NCBI GenBank assembly: GCA_947473445.1
Contig: CANJEU010000097.1
Location: forward strand, 1-7,473
DNA: 7,473 bases
Source of the DNA: Fidelibacterota bacterium
Lineage (GTDB): Bacteria > Pseudomonadota > Alphaproteobacteria > Rhodospirillales > Rhodospirillaceae
Reading direction: 5' to 3'
Shown: positions 1 through 5,258 of the stretch, in pieces
Numbering within the stretch: the first letter of the stretch is position 1
Layout of the letters: each line of letters begins with the position of its first letter
Notes under the pieces: generated by a model
Seen by the model: the letters and a program-made list of their open reading frames with translations, nothing else
What the model was told of the DNA's origin: nothing
Database searches by the model: none
Program-made: the position numbers and the translations under genes

Positions 1-89
1 TGCGCGCGTTTGAAGACCTGGCGCTCTACGGCACAGTAGCGTCAAGAAGTACTCCATCTGACGTGCCCGGGCTTGACCCGAACCTTCCT

Positions 90-120
90 TTTTTCCCGCC
101 CCTGAAAGGGGGAGGAAAAA
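90..120. repeat. Imperfect inverted repeat in the rne 3' flank
   Basis: TTTTTCC (90-96) pairs with GGAAAAA (114-120) and CCCC (99-102) pairs with GGGG (109-112), with a small internal loop and a 6-nt apical loop. The T-run lies 5' and the A-run 3' of the stem on both strands, which is the reverse of a Rho-independent terminator, so I do not call it one. Its core resembles the neighbouring rne terminator. Together with the CGGG/CCCG mini-palindrome around 68-80 it suggests a decayed intergenic palindromic element. Bases 1-189 otherwise contain nothing I can support as a gene. Confidence 0.5.
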
Positions 121-137
121 GCACCCGATAGCCCCAA

Positions 138-170
138 CGAAAAACCCCTCCCTTTTGAGGGGGAGGGGTT
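138..170 (-). terminator. Rho-independent terminator of rne
   Basis: A perfect 10-bp stem is formed by 143-152 (aacccctccc) and 161-170 (gggaggggtt), with an 8-nt loop. Read on the minus strand, the GC-rich stem is followed directly by a run of five T (plus-strand A at 140-144, partly inside the stem base). It starts about 20 nt after the rne stop codon, which is the canonical position and orientation. On the plus strand no T-tract follows, so it should terminate only the minus-strand transcript. Confidence 0.85.
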
Positions 171-189
171 CATCGCGAGCTCTTAATCC

Positions 190-3100
190 TTAGTTCTTAT
201 TCGACCACCAGCCCTTGCGCGGCGGACCGAGTGGTTCCGGCTCGGGCGCCGGCTGAAGGACCGGCGCGGGTTCAGCGCGCGGCGGTTCGACTGCACGCGG
301 TTCAGCGATGCGCGGCTCGGGCGCGCGAGGTACGGGTGCCGGCGGTTCAGGCGCGCGTGGCGCTTCCACACGCGGTTCGGGCGGCGCGGGCTCACTGCCT
401 TCGCGGCGGCCCAGCACCCCTTCCTTGATCGCCCGGAAGAAGCGCGACGGACCATTGCCGCTGCGCACTTCAGGGGCGCCATCCACACCGGCCGGATCCA
501 CATGGGCCGGCGCATTGGCCGGCTCGGGCGCTTGTTCCGGCATGTCGCTGAAGGTCGCGCTCTCTTGAACTTGCGAGACGCTCAAAGCCGGTGCGTTTTC
601 GCCTTCGCTCTGCGACTGCTGATGTTCGCCGCCCTGCTGCGCACCATTGTGGTGCTCACCGGGTTCGCCGTTGCGACGCCGGCGGCGTCCACCCCGGCGG
701 CCGCGGCGGCGGCGGCGCGCTTCGCCGTCACGGCCCTGCTCGGGGCCGGCGTGCTCGTGTCCTTCACGCGGCTGTTCCTCGTCGCCGCCTTCAGCGCCTT
801 CGATGCGCGGCGGGCGTTGTTCAAGGCGCTGCCCTTCAGGGCGCGAACCTTCCGGACGCGGACCATCGTGACGGCTGCCTTCGGGGCGCGGCCCTTCGCC
901 GCGATCCTCACCGCCGCGCTTGCGGCGCCGGCGGCGGCGCTTACGGCGCGCGCCGTCCTCTTCGCTGTCGTTCCGGGGCTGGCCCTGGCTGCGGTGTTCG
1001 CCGCTCGAGACCGGCTCGTCCTCGGCTTCGGTTTCTTCGGGTTCGTCTTCTTCTTCTTCCGGCTCGGGCGGCGCGATTTCGCGCACCGGCTGCGAGGCAC
1101 GGAATGTGGGCATTTCCTCGCCTTCGGGGCGCATGGCTTTCACGCGATCCAGGCGCAGATTCGGCGGAATGAGAGCCGCATCGCCCAGCACGAAAATACG
1201 CAGGCCGTAGCGGGCTTCGATGCTGGCCAGCGCCTCGCGCTTATAGTTCAGCAGGTAAAGCGCCACATCCGGATGCGTCGTGATCGTCACTTCGCTCGAA
1301 CGCTGGCGCACGCCTTCTTCCTCAAGCATGCGCAGCGAATGCACGGCGGCCGATTCCGTCGAACGGATCATGCCGGTGCCCGCACAATGGCTGCACGTGC
1401 GGAAGTTGGCTTCGATCAGGCTGGGGCGCAAACGTTGACGTGACAGTTCCAGAAGGCCGAAGTGGCTGATACGTCCCACCTGAATGCGGGCGCGGTCTGC
1501 CTTCAACGCTTCTTTCAGCCGGCGCTCAACCGCATGATTGTTGCGGTTGTCTTCCATATCGATGAAATCGATGACGATAAGGCCGGCCAGATCGCGCAGC
1601 CTCAGTTGGCGGGCGATTTCCTCGGCCGCTTCCATATTCGTCTTGAACGCCGTTTCCTCGATGTGGCGTTCCTTGGTCGCGCGGCCCGAGTTCACGTCGA
1701 TGGCGACCAGCGCTTCGGTCTGCGCGAACACGATGGATCCGCCCGAGCGCAACTGCACCACCGGGCTGTTGATGGATTCCATCTGCGTTTCCACCTGGTA
1801 GCGGTGGTACAGCGGAATGATGTCGTCCTTGTAGCGTTGCACCTTCTTGGCGTGGCTCGGGGTGAGCATGCGCATGAAGTCTTTGGCAACCTTGTAGCCT
1901 TCTTCACCGTCCACCCACACTTCTTCAAGGTCGCGGCTATAGATGTCGCGGATGGCGCGCTTGATCAGGCTCGCTTCTTCGTGGATCAGCGCCGGCGCGC
2001 GGCTCTGCATGGTCACTTCGCGGATGTTGTTCCACGTGCGCTGCAGATACTCATAATCGCGCTTGATTTCGGCGCGGTTACGTTCGGCGCCCGCCGTGCG
2101 CAGGATCACGCCCATATTGGTCGGCAGTTCCAAATCGCCCAGGATCGACTTGAGACGCCGGCGGTCCTGCGCGCTGGTGATCTTGCGCGAAACCCCACCG
2201 CCCCGTACCGAGTTCGGCATCAGAACGCAGTAACGGCCAGCCAGCGACAGATAGGTCGTCAGCGCGGCGCCTTTATTGCCGCGCTCTTCCTTCACCACCT
2301 GAATCAACATGATCTGACGGCGCTTGATCACTTCCTGAATTTTATAGTGGCGCGATGCGACGAAGCGCCGGCGGCCGCTGTCGTCCTGGCCTTCTTCCTC
2401 GTCATCGTCGTCGCCGCCGACCGTCTCGACGTGGGTCTTCTCGCCCGAAGACGCGGCGGAATCGCTGTGGCCGTTGCCGTTTTCACCGTCGGCCGTCGCG
2501 GCATTCTCGCCGTGTCCGTCCGTGCCGTTTGCATCCCCTTGCGCGTTTTCCTGATTCGCCATCTTTTCGTGATGAGCGTCGTCATGCGCGGCATCGTCGT
2601 GGTGATCGTCATGCTCGCCGTCGGACGAAATTTCCGAGGTGATGGCCGGCGGGATAAACGCCAGCGGGATGGTATCGCCCTCATGGTGGTCGTCGTGATG
2701 ATCGCCGTCTTGGTGGTCCGCGTGGTGATCATGGTCATGATGTTCCGCGCCATGGTGGTCATGGTGGTCATCGTCATGCGCATGATCATCGTGATGATCG
2801 TGGTGATCGTCGTCGTGATGATGATCGTCGTGTGCGCCTTCAGCATGCTCGCTTCCGGGCGCGCCTTCGCCGGCCGGCTGGCCTTCGCCGCGCGCCAGCG
2901 CGGCCGCGGCCTGCGCTTCGCGGCGGGCGCGGCGGCGGGCGTTGCGTTCTTCTTCTTCGCGTTCGTGACGGTCCTGCTCGGCGATCAGGCGCTCACGGTC
3001 GGCGACTGGGATTTGATAGTAGTCGGGGTGAATTTCGCTGAAGGCCAGGAACCCATGACGGTTCCCGCCGTAATCGACAAATGCGGCTTGCAGCGAAGGT

Positions 3101-3252
3101 TCGACGCGGACGACCTTGGCGAGGTAGATGTTGCCTTTGATTTGCTTCTTTGTAGAAGTCTCTACATCAAATTCCTCAAGGCGCGTTCCATCCAGCACCA
3201 CCACGCGAGTTTCCTCTGCGTGTGTGGCATCGATCAGCATTCTCTTGACCAT
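190..3252 (-). CDS. rne: Ribonuclease E, degradosome endonuclease and scaffold
   Basis: A 1020-aa RNase E, the Mg2+-dependent single-strand endoribonuclease that starts mRNA decay and matures rRNA and tRNA. The start MVKRMLIDATHAEETRV matches the family; a GGAG (3264-3267) sits 11 nt upstream. The S1 domain begins near residue 38 (GNIYLAKVVRVEPSLQAAFV). It is interrupted by an insertion at about 88-297 and resumes at QVVKEERGNKGAALTTYLSLAGRY. The 5'-sensor R385-T386 (LRTAG) and the catalytic aspartates D519 (AIDVNSG) and D562 (VIDFIDM) keep the exact spacing of E. coli R169, D303 and D346. The zinc-link is C620-SH-C623 (E. coli C404/C407). From about 720 the tail looks disordered: an acidic block, arginine blocks (769-779 and 846-860), Pro/Glu-Pro repeats, and a terminal RKGWW peptide that in Caulobacter RNase E binds PNPase. 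Oddity: the S1 insertion is extremely rich in His and Asp. Identity is firm; the tail functions are inferred from the family. Confidence 0.98.
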   Translation of the reverse strand: MVKRMLIDATHAEETRVVVLDGTRLEEFDVETSTKKQIKGNIYLAKVVRVEPSLQAAFVDYGGNRHGFLAFSEIHPDYYQIPVADRERLIAEQDRHEREEEERNARRRARREAQAAAALARGEGQPAGEGAPGSEHAEGAHDDHHHDDDHHDHHDDHAHDDDHHDHHGAEHHDHDHHADHQDGDHHDDHHEGDTIPLAFIPPAITSEISSDGEHDDHHDDAAHDDAHHEKMANQENAQGDANGTDGHGENAATADGENGNGHSDSAASSGEKTHVETVGGDDDDEEEGQDDSGRRRFVASRHYKIQEVIKRRQIMLIQVVKEERGNKGAALTTYLSLAGRYCVLMPNSVRGGGVSRKITSAQDRRRLKSILGDLELPTNMGVILRTAGAERNRAEIKRDYEYLQRTWNNIREVTMQSRAPALIHEEASLIKRAIRDIYSRDLEEVWVDGEEGYKVAKDFMRMLTPSHAKKVQRYKDDIIPLYHRYQVETQMESINSPVVQLRSGGSIVFAQTEALVAIDVNSGRATKERHIEETAFKTNMEAAEEIARQLRLRDLAGLIVIDFIDMEDNRNNHAVERRLKEALKADRARIQVGRISHFGLLELSRQRLRPSLIEANFRTCSHCAGTGMIRSTESAAVHSLRMLEEEGVRQRSSEVTITTHPDVALYLLNYKREALASIEARYGLRIFVLGDAALIPPNLRLDRVKAMRPEGEEMPTFRASQPVREIAPPEPEEEEDEPEETEAEDEPVSSGEHRSQGQPRNDSEEDGARRKRRRRRRKRGGEDRGEGPRPEGSRHDGPRPEGSRPEGQRLEQRPPRIEGAEGGDEEQPREGHEHAGPEQGRDGEARRRRRGRRGGRRRRRNGEPGEHHNGAQQGGEHQQSQSEGENAPALSVSQVQESATFSDMPEQAPEPANAPAHVDPAGVDGAPEVRSGNGPSRFFRAIKEGVLGRREGSEPAPPEPRVEAPRAPEPPAPVPRAPEPRIAEPRAVEPPRAEPAPVLQPAPEPEPLGPPRKGWWSNKN
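193..225 (-). other. C-terminal GWW degradosome peptide of RNase E
   Basis: The last 11 codons of rne encode a PRKGWWSNKN ending after a long Pro-rich linker. The Gly-Trp-Trp group (residues 1014-1016) matches the conserved alphaproteobacterial RNase E terminus. In Caulobacter crescentus this terminus was shown structurally to bind the core of polynucleotide phosphorylase. It is the only Trp pair in the otherwise low-complexity tail, which supports a selected docking site. PNPase binding in this organism is inferred. Confidence 0.75.
2362..2991 (-). other. S1-domain insertion of RNase E with His/Asp-rich tract
   Basis: Codons about 88-297 of rne split the S1 RNA-binding domain between the EIHPDYYQIP strand region and the VIKRRQIMLIQVVKEERGNKG strand. 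E. coli RNase E has only a short loop here. The insertion starts with a charged, probably helical segment (residues 91-122, Glu/Arg/Ala-rich). It continues with the His/Asp tract: 31 His in residues 136-228, of which 25 fall in 136-190. It ends in an acidic run (DDDDEEEGQDD, about 281-291) before an RRR. Acidic insertions at this place are known in alphaproteobacterial RNase E; this degree of histidine enrichment is the unusual part. Asp and His codons mix GAT/GAC and CAT/CAC irregularly, so it is not a recent simple DNA repeat expansion. Confidence 0.85.
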
Positions 3253-3515
3253 AGTAAAGCGTACTCCGTAGCACCGCGGACGGCGCGCACTTCCAGGACT
3301 TGCGTCCGGCGCGCGTGGCGCGGTGGAAAGTTAAAAGGGATAAAAAGCGGGAGCGCTGACGGGAGCGCGCCGGCCGATACTGGCCGAACGTCGCAATCGC
3401 CAGGCGAAAACCCTGCGAAGGTGAGGAGGCGCGCAATTGCGAACCAAGCTGGAACGAGCCAACCTGGGGCGCATCAAGCGGCGCTTTAAGATGTAGCGAG
3501 GCTGAAGGCAAACCG

Positions 3516-3545
3516 AGCCCCCTCGTTAAAAACAGCGATGGGGCT
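3516..3545 (-). other. Hairpin with U5-containing loop in rne leader
   Basis: A 6-bp stem (plus-strand agcccc at 3516-3521 with ggggct at 3540-3545) is followed inward by one mismatch and a 3-bp stem (tcg 3523-3525 with cga 3536-3538), enclosing a 10-nt loop. On the rne-sense strand the loop contains five consecutive T followed by AA, an A/U-rich single-stranded patch of the kind RNase E prefers. It is not a terminator because no T-tract follows the stem on either strand. Confidence 0.5.
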
Positions 3546-3546
3546 T

Positions 3547-3575
3547 TGGCTTCGCCAGAACGACGGTGAACCGTC
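3547..3575 (-). other. Tandem tight hairpins in rne leader
   Basis: TGGC (3547-3550) and GCCA (3554-3557) form a 4-bp stem with a 3-nt loop. Four bases later GACGG (3562-3566) and CCGTC (3571-3575) form a perfect 5-bp stem with a tetraloop. Both lie right next to the U-loop hairpin at 3516-3545, giving three consecutive hairpins in about 60 nt. Fold energies were not computed. Confidence 0.45.
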
Positions 3576-3612
3576 CCCATCAAACGGGGCCGCGTCCATC
3601 CATAAAAGCTAG

Positions 3613-3634
3613 CGGGCTTAGACGATAAGTCCCG
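3613..3634 (-). other. 8-bp bulged hairpin in rne leader
   Basis: CGGGCTTA (3613-3620) pairs with TAAG (3626-3629) plus CCCG (3631-3634), leaving one bulged T at 3630 and a 5-nt loop (gacga). It is one of the longest near-perfect stems in the divergent intergenic region. The orientation of the transcript that would carry it is inferred from the proposed rne promoter further upstream. Confidence 0.45.
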
Positions 3635-3720
3635 ATTCCGACCGCCACCGGAGCAAGGCCTTTACGGCTTGGGCTCATTACGGCGGGCGCAGCCTGTTAG
3701 GCGCAACCTCGTAACGTCAG

Positions 3721-3748
3721 CTTAAACAGGTGCGCGCCATCGTGACAA
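3721..3748 (-). promoter_or_regulatory. Candidate rne promoter (sigma-70 type)
   Basis: On the minus strand TTGTCA (plus 3743-3748, 5 of 6 consensus) is followed after 16 bp by TTTAAG (plus 3721-3726, 4 of 6). Transcription would start near 3714 and give a leader of about 460 nt before the rne ATG. The -10 match is mediocre and other start sites within 3253-3720 are possible. Confidence 0.35.
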
Positions 3749-3785
3749 TGTTTAATTCCGGCAAAATACACGTTGCGCATGCTTG

Positions 3786-3815
3786 TTGCTGCGATTCGGC
3801 GACTCGGTGTATATA
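3786..3815 (+). promoter_or_regulatory. Candidate amiC promoter (sigma-70 type)
   Basis: TTGCTG (3786-3791) and TATATA (3810-3815) are separated by 18 bp; TATATT (3812-3817) is an overlapping alternative -10. Transcription would start near 3822, leaving a leader of only about 25 nt before the amiC ATG. It is the most AT-rich spot in the intergenic region and is ideally placed. It would drive amiC and, by read-through, mrcA. Confidence 0.55.
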
Positions 3816-3831
3816 TTGATGAGTCAAGGGG

Positions 3832-3847
3832 TTAAGGTCTCTTAAGG
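3832..3847 (+). promoter_or_regulatory. Tandem TTAAGG, amiC ribosome binding site
   Basis: TTAAGG occurs twice, at 3832-3837 and 3842-3847, exactly 10 nt apart. The first copy is 10 nt before the ATG at 3848 and is a workable Shine-Dalgarno for it. The second abuts that ATG, which is too close to serve it, but lies 12 nt before an in-frame GTG at 3860. The start could therefore be either codon; both leave the Tat motif intact. Confidence 0.5.
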
Positions 3848-5080
3848 ATGTCGTTTTTCGTGCCTAGAGTGTCGCGCCGCATGCTGCTTGCGACCGCTGC
3901 GGGCACTGTGCTGTGGCCGGCCGTCGCCCGGGCTCTCGGCGTGGCTTCGGCCATCCGCGTGCACGACCACACCACCCATACCCGAATTGTCCTCGAACTC
4001 TCTGAAAACGTTGAGTTTAGTATCTTTTCCCTGGCCGATCCCTACCGGATCGTCGCCGACCTGCCCGAACTCGACTGGACCATGGAGGGCAACGCCCTCG
4101 CCGCGCCCACCGGGGTCGTAAAAGCCGTGCGCTATGGCCTGTTCCAGCCGGGCCGAGCCCGCATCGTGGTCGATCTCGTCGATCCGGCCCTGGTGAAGAA
4201 CGCCTTCGTGCTTCCCGCCACAGGCGGCACCCCTAACCGGTTTGTCATCGATCTGGAAAAGGCCCCCCGAGACAAATTTCTGGCGGTGGCGGGCCCTCAG
4301 CACCGGATCGGCGGTCTCGCCGGCGCCGGGACGAAGCCCATTCCCGCTAAGGGACTGGCCGAAATCCCCCCCGAGCAGGCCAACCCTAAAAAACTGGTCG
4401 TCATCGATCCGGGCCATGGCGGCGTCGACCCGGGGGCCATCGGCCTCAGCGGGGTTTACGAGAAGACCATTACCCTCGCCGCGGCAAAACAGCTCAAAAG
4501 CCGGCTCGAGGCGACAGGGCGCTATCGCGTGAAACTGACGCGCGAACGTGACCTCTCCCTCGAACTTGGCGAGCGCCGCGAAATCGCGCGCGCGGCCCAG
4601 GCGGACCTTTTCATTTCGCTCCATGCCGATTCTATAGGCAATAAAACCGTCCGGGGCCTCTCGGTTTATACCCTTTCCGAGAAGGCGTCGGACCGTGAAG
4701 CCGAACAGCTGGCCGAGCAGGAAAACAACGCCGACAGCATCATTGGGGTTGATCTGTCCCATGAAAGCCAGGAAGTGCGTCACATCCTGGTGGACCTCGC
4801 CCAGCGGGAAAGCATGAACCTTGCCACCAAACTGGCCGACCGCCTCATCGGCGAGTTGAAGCGCGAGGCGACGCTGTTGCGCAACGGCCACCGCTTCGCG
4901 CGGTTCGTGGTGCTCAAGTCCCCCGACGTTCCCTCGGTCCTCATCGAAATGGGGTACCTCTCAAACCGGCAGGACGAAGCGGCTCTTAAAACGGAGGTCT
5001 ATCGCGGGAAGCTGATGGCCGCGGTGGTTCGGGGCGTCGATACCCACTTCGGCGTCGTCCAAAGCGCCCGCCGGGACTGA
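3848..5080 (+). CDS. amiC: Tat-exported N-acetylmuramoyl-L-alanine amidase
   Basis: A 410-aa zinc amidase that cuts the amide bond between N-acetylmuramic acid and L-alanine in peptidoglycan, typically during daughter-cell separation. The N-terminus carries a twin-arginine signal: SRRMLLA (residues 9-15), a hydrophobic stretch, and a likely AxA cleavage after A29, as in the Tat-exported E. coli AmiA and AmiC. Residues about 33-140 form an AMIN domain, the peptidoglycan/septum-targeting module. After a linker, the Amidase_3 domain (about 182-402) shows zinc ligands H190 (DPGHGG), E205 (GVYEKT) and H259 (SLHAD) and the catalytic E367 (IEMGYLSN). The segment about 280-325, between SEKASDREAEQ and RESMNLATKLADRL, matches the autoinhibitory helix region of AmiA/B/C-type enzymes, so activation by a LytM (EnvC/NlpD-type) partner is expected. 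The gene is divergent from rne and lies 178 nt before mrcA, probably in the same transcript. The start could instead be GTG 3860. Confidence 0.96.
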   Translation: MSFFVPRVSRRMLLATAAGTVLWPAVARALGVASAIRVHDHTTHTRIVLELSENVEFSIFSLADPYRIVADLPELDWTMEGNALAAPTGVVKAVRYGLFQPGRARIVVDLVDPALVKNAFVLPATGGTPNRFVIDLEKAPRDKFLAVAGPQHRIGGLAGAGTKPIPAKGLAEIPPEQANPKKLVVIDPGHGGVDPGAIGLSGVYEKTITLAAAKQLKSRLEATGRYRVKLTRERDLSLELGERREIARAAQADLFISLHADSIGNKTVRGLSVYTLSEKASDREAEQLAEQENNADSIIGVDLSHESQEVRHILVDLAQRESMNLATKLADRLIGELKREATLLRNGHRFARFVVLKSPDVPSVLIEMGYLSNRQDEAALKTEVYRGKLMAAVVRGVDTHFGVVQSARRD

Positions 5081-5258
5081 CGGCGCGAGGGATTGCCTTG
5101 GCCGGCCGAAGACCGCTTTTCCGCCCTATTTCCCGGGCATTAAAAGATACCTGTTGCGCGCAGAAACGTCCCCGGGGTGCCGTGCGTTATGGTAGAGCAT
5201 CCCCGCCTCGAAACCCTTTTTCCGCGCCAGATTGCGATTAAACCCAGAGTGCCCTGTC
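5081..5258 (+). other. amiC-mrcA spacer
   Basis: This 178-nt spacer has no convincing terminator: GGCCGGCC near 5100-5107 is a loopless palindrome, and a GCCC/GGGC pair near 5123-5138 has only 4 bp and no T-tract. I also find no -35/-10 pair with acceptable spacing before mrcA. Cotranscription from the amiC promoter is therefore the simplest reading. A 25-codon open frame (5189-5266) begins in it and overlaps the mrcA start. Confidence 0.5.

Larger units (their letters stand above)
3253..3714 (-). promoter_or_regulatory. Probable structured rne 5' leader
   Basis: No gene is supported between rne and the divergent promoters, and the stretch reads best as a long rne leader. On the minus strand it contains a hairpin with AGCCCC/GGGGCT arms around a U-rich loop (3516-3545), two tight hairpins (3547-3557 and 3562-3575), an 8-bp stem with one bulge (3613-3634), a bulged hairpin near the inferred 5' end (3689-3704), and a pyrimidine/A-U-rich stretch (about 3327-3350) about 75 nt before the start codon. 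In E. coli a 361-nt structured rne leader mediates autoregulation by RNase E; a similar role here is inference only. The leader length depends on the weak promoter proposed at 3721-3748. Confidence 0.45.

Noticed and set aside
1..57. A minus-strand ATG at 55-57 open to the left edge
   Set aside because: It has only 19 codons in the window, no Shine-Dalgarno and no recognisable sequence.
3..131. A plus-strand open tail of 42 codons entering from the left edge and ending with TAG at 129-131
   Set aside because: It could be the 3' end of a convergent gene, but it runs through the palindromic hairpin and shows no recognisable family; two other frames end earlier and cannot be distinguished.
502..1443. 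A 313-codon plus-strand open frame antisense to the RNase E tail
   Set aside because: It is Ala/Arg/Phe-rich low complexity from the reverse of Glu/Arg/Pro codons in GC-rich DNA, with no domain or ribosome binding site.
1462..3489. A 675-codon plus-strand open frame antisense to rne, with a long Met/Val/Ile-rich stretch resembling a membrane protein
   Set aside because: It is the mirror of rne: the GAY/CAY codons of the His/Asp tract read as ATC/GTC and ATG/GTG on the other strand, giving fake hydrophobicity. rne has every family motif with exact spacing, and the antisense product has no recognisable domain.
3176..3583. A 135-codon minus-strand frame spanning the rne leader and overlapping the rne start in another frame
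   Set aside because: It starts at TTG, has no recognisable domain, and overlaps 77 nt of the firmly identified rne coding region; it is more likely leader RNA than a gene.
3842..4891. A 349-codon minus-strand open frame antisense to amiC
   Set aside because: It is a shadow of amiC, whose AMIN and Amidase_3 motifs are complete.
5097..5109. GC-rich palindrome GGCCGGCC after amiC as a terminator
   Set aside because: It has no loop and no T-tract, so it cannot act as a Rho-independent terminator.
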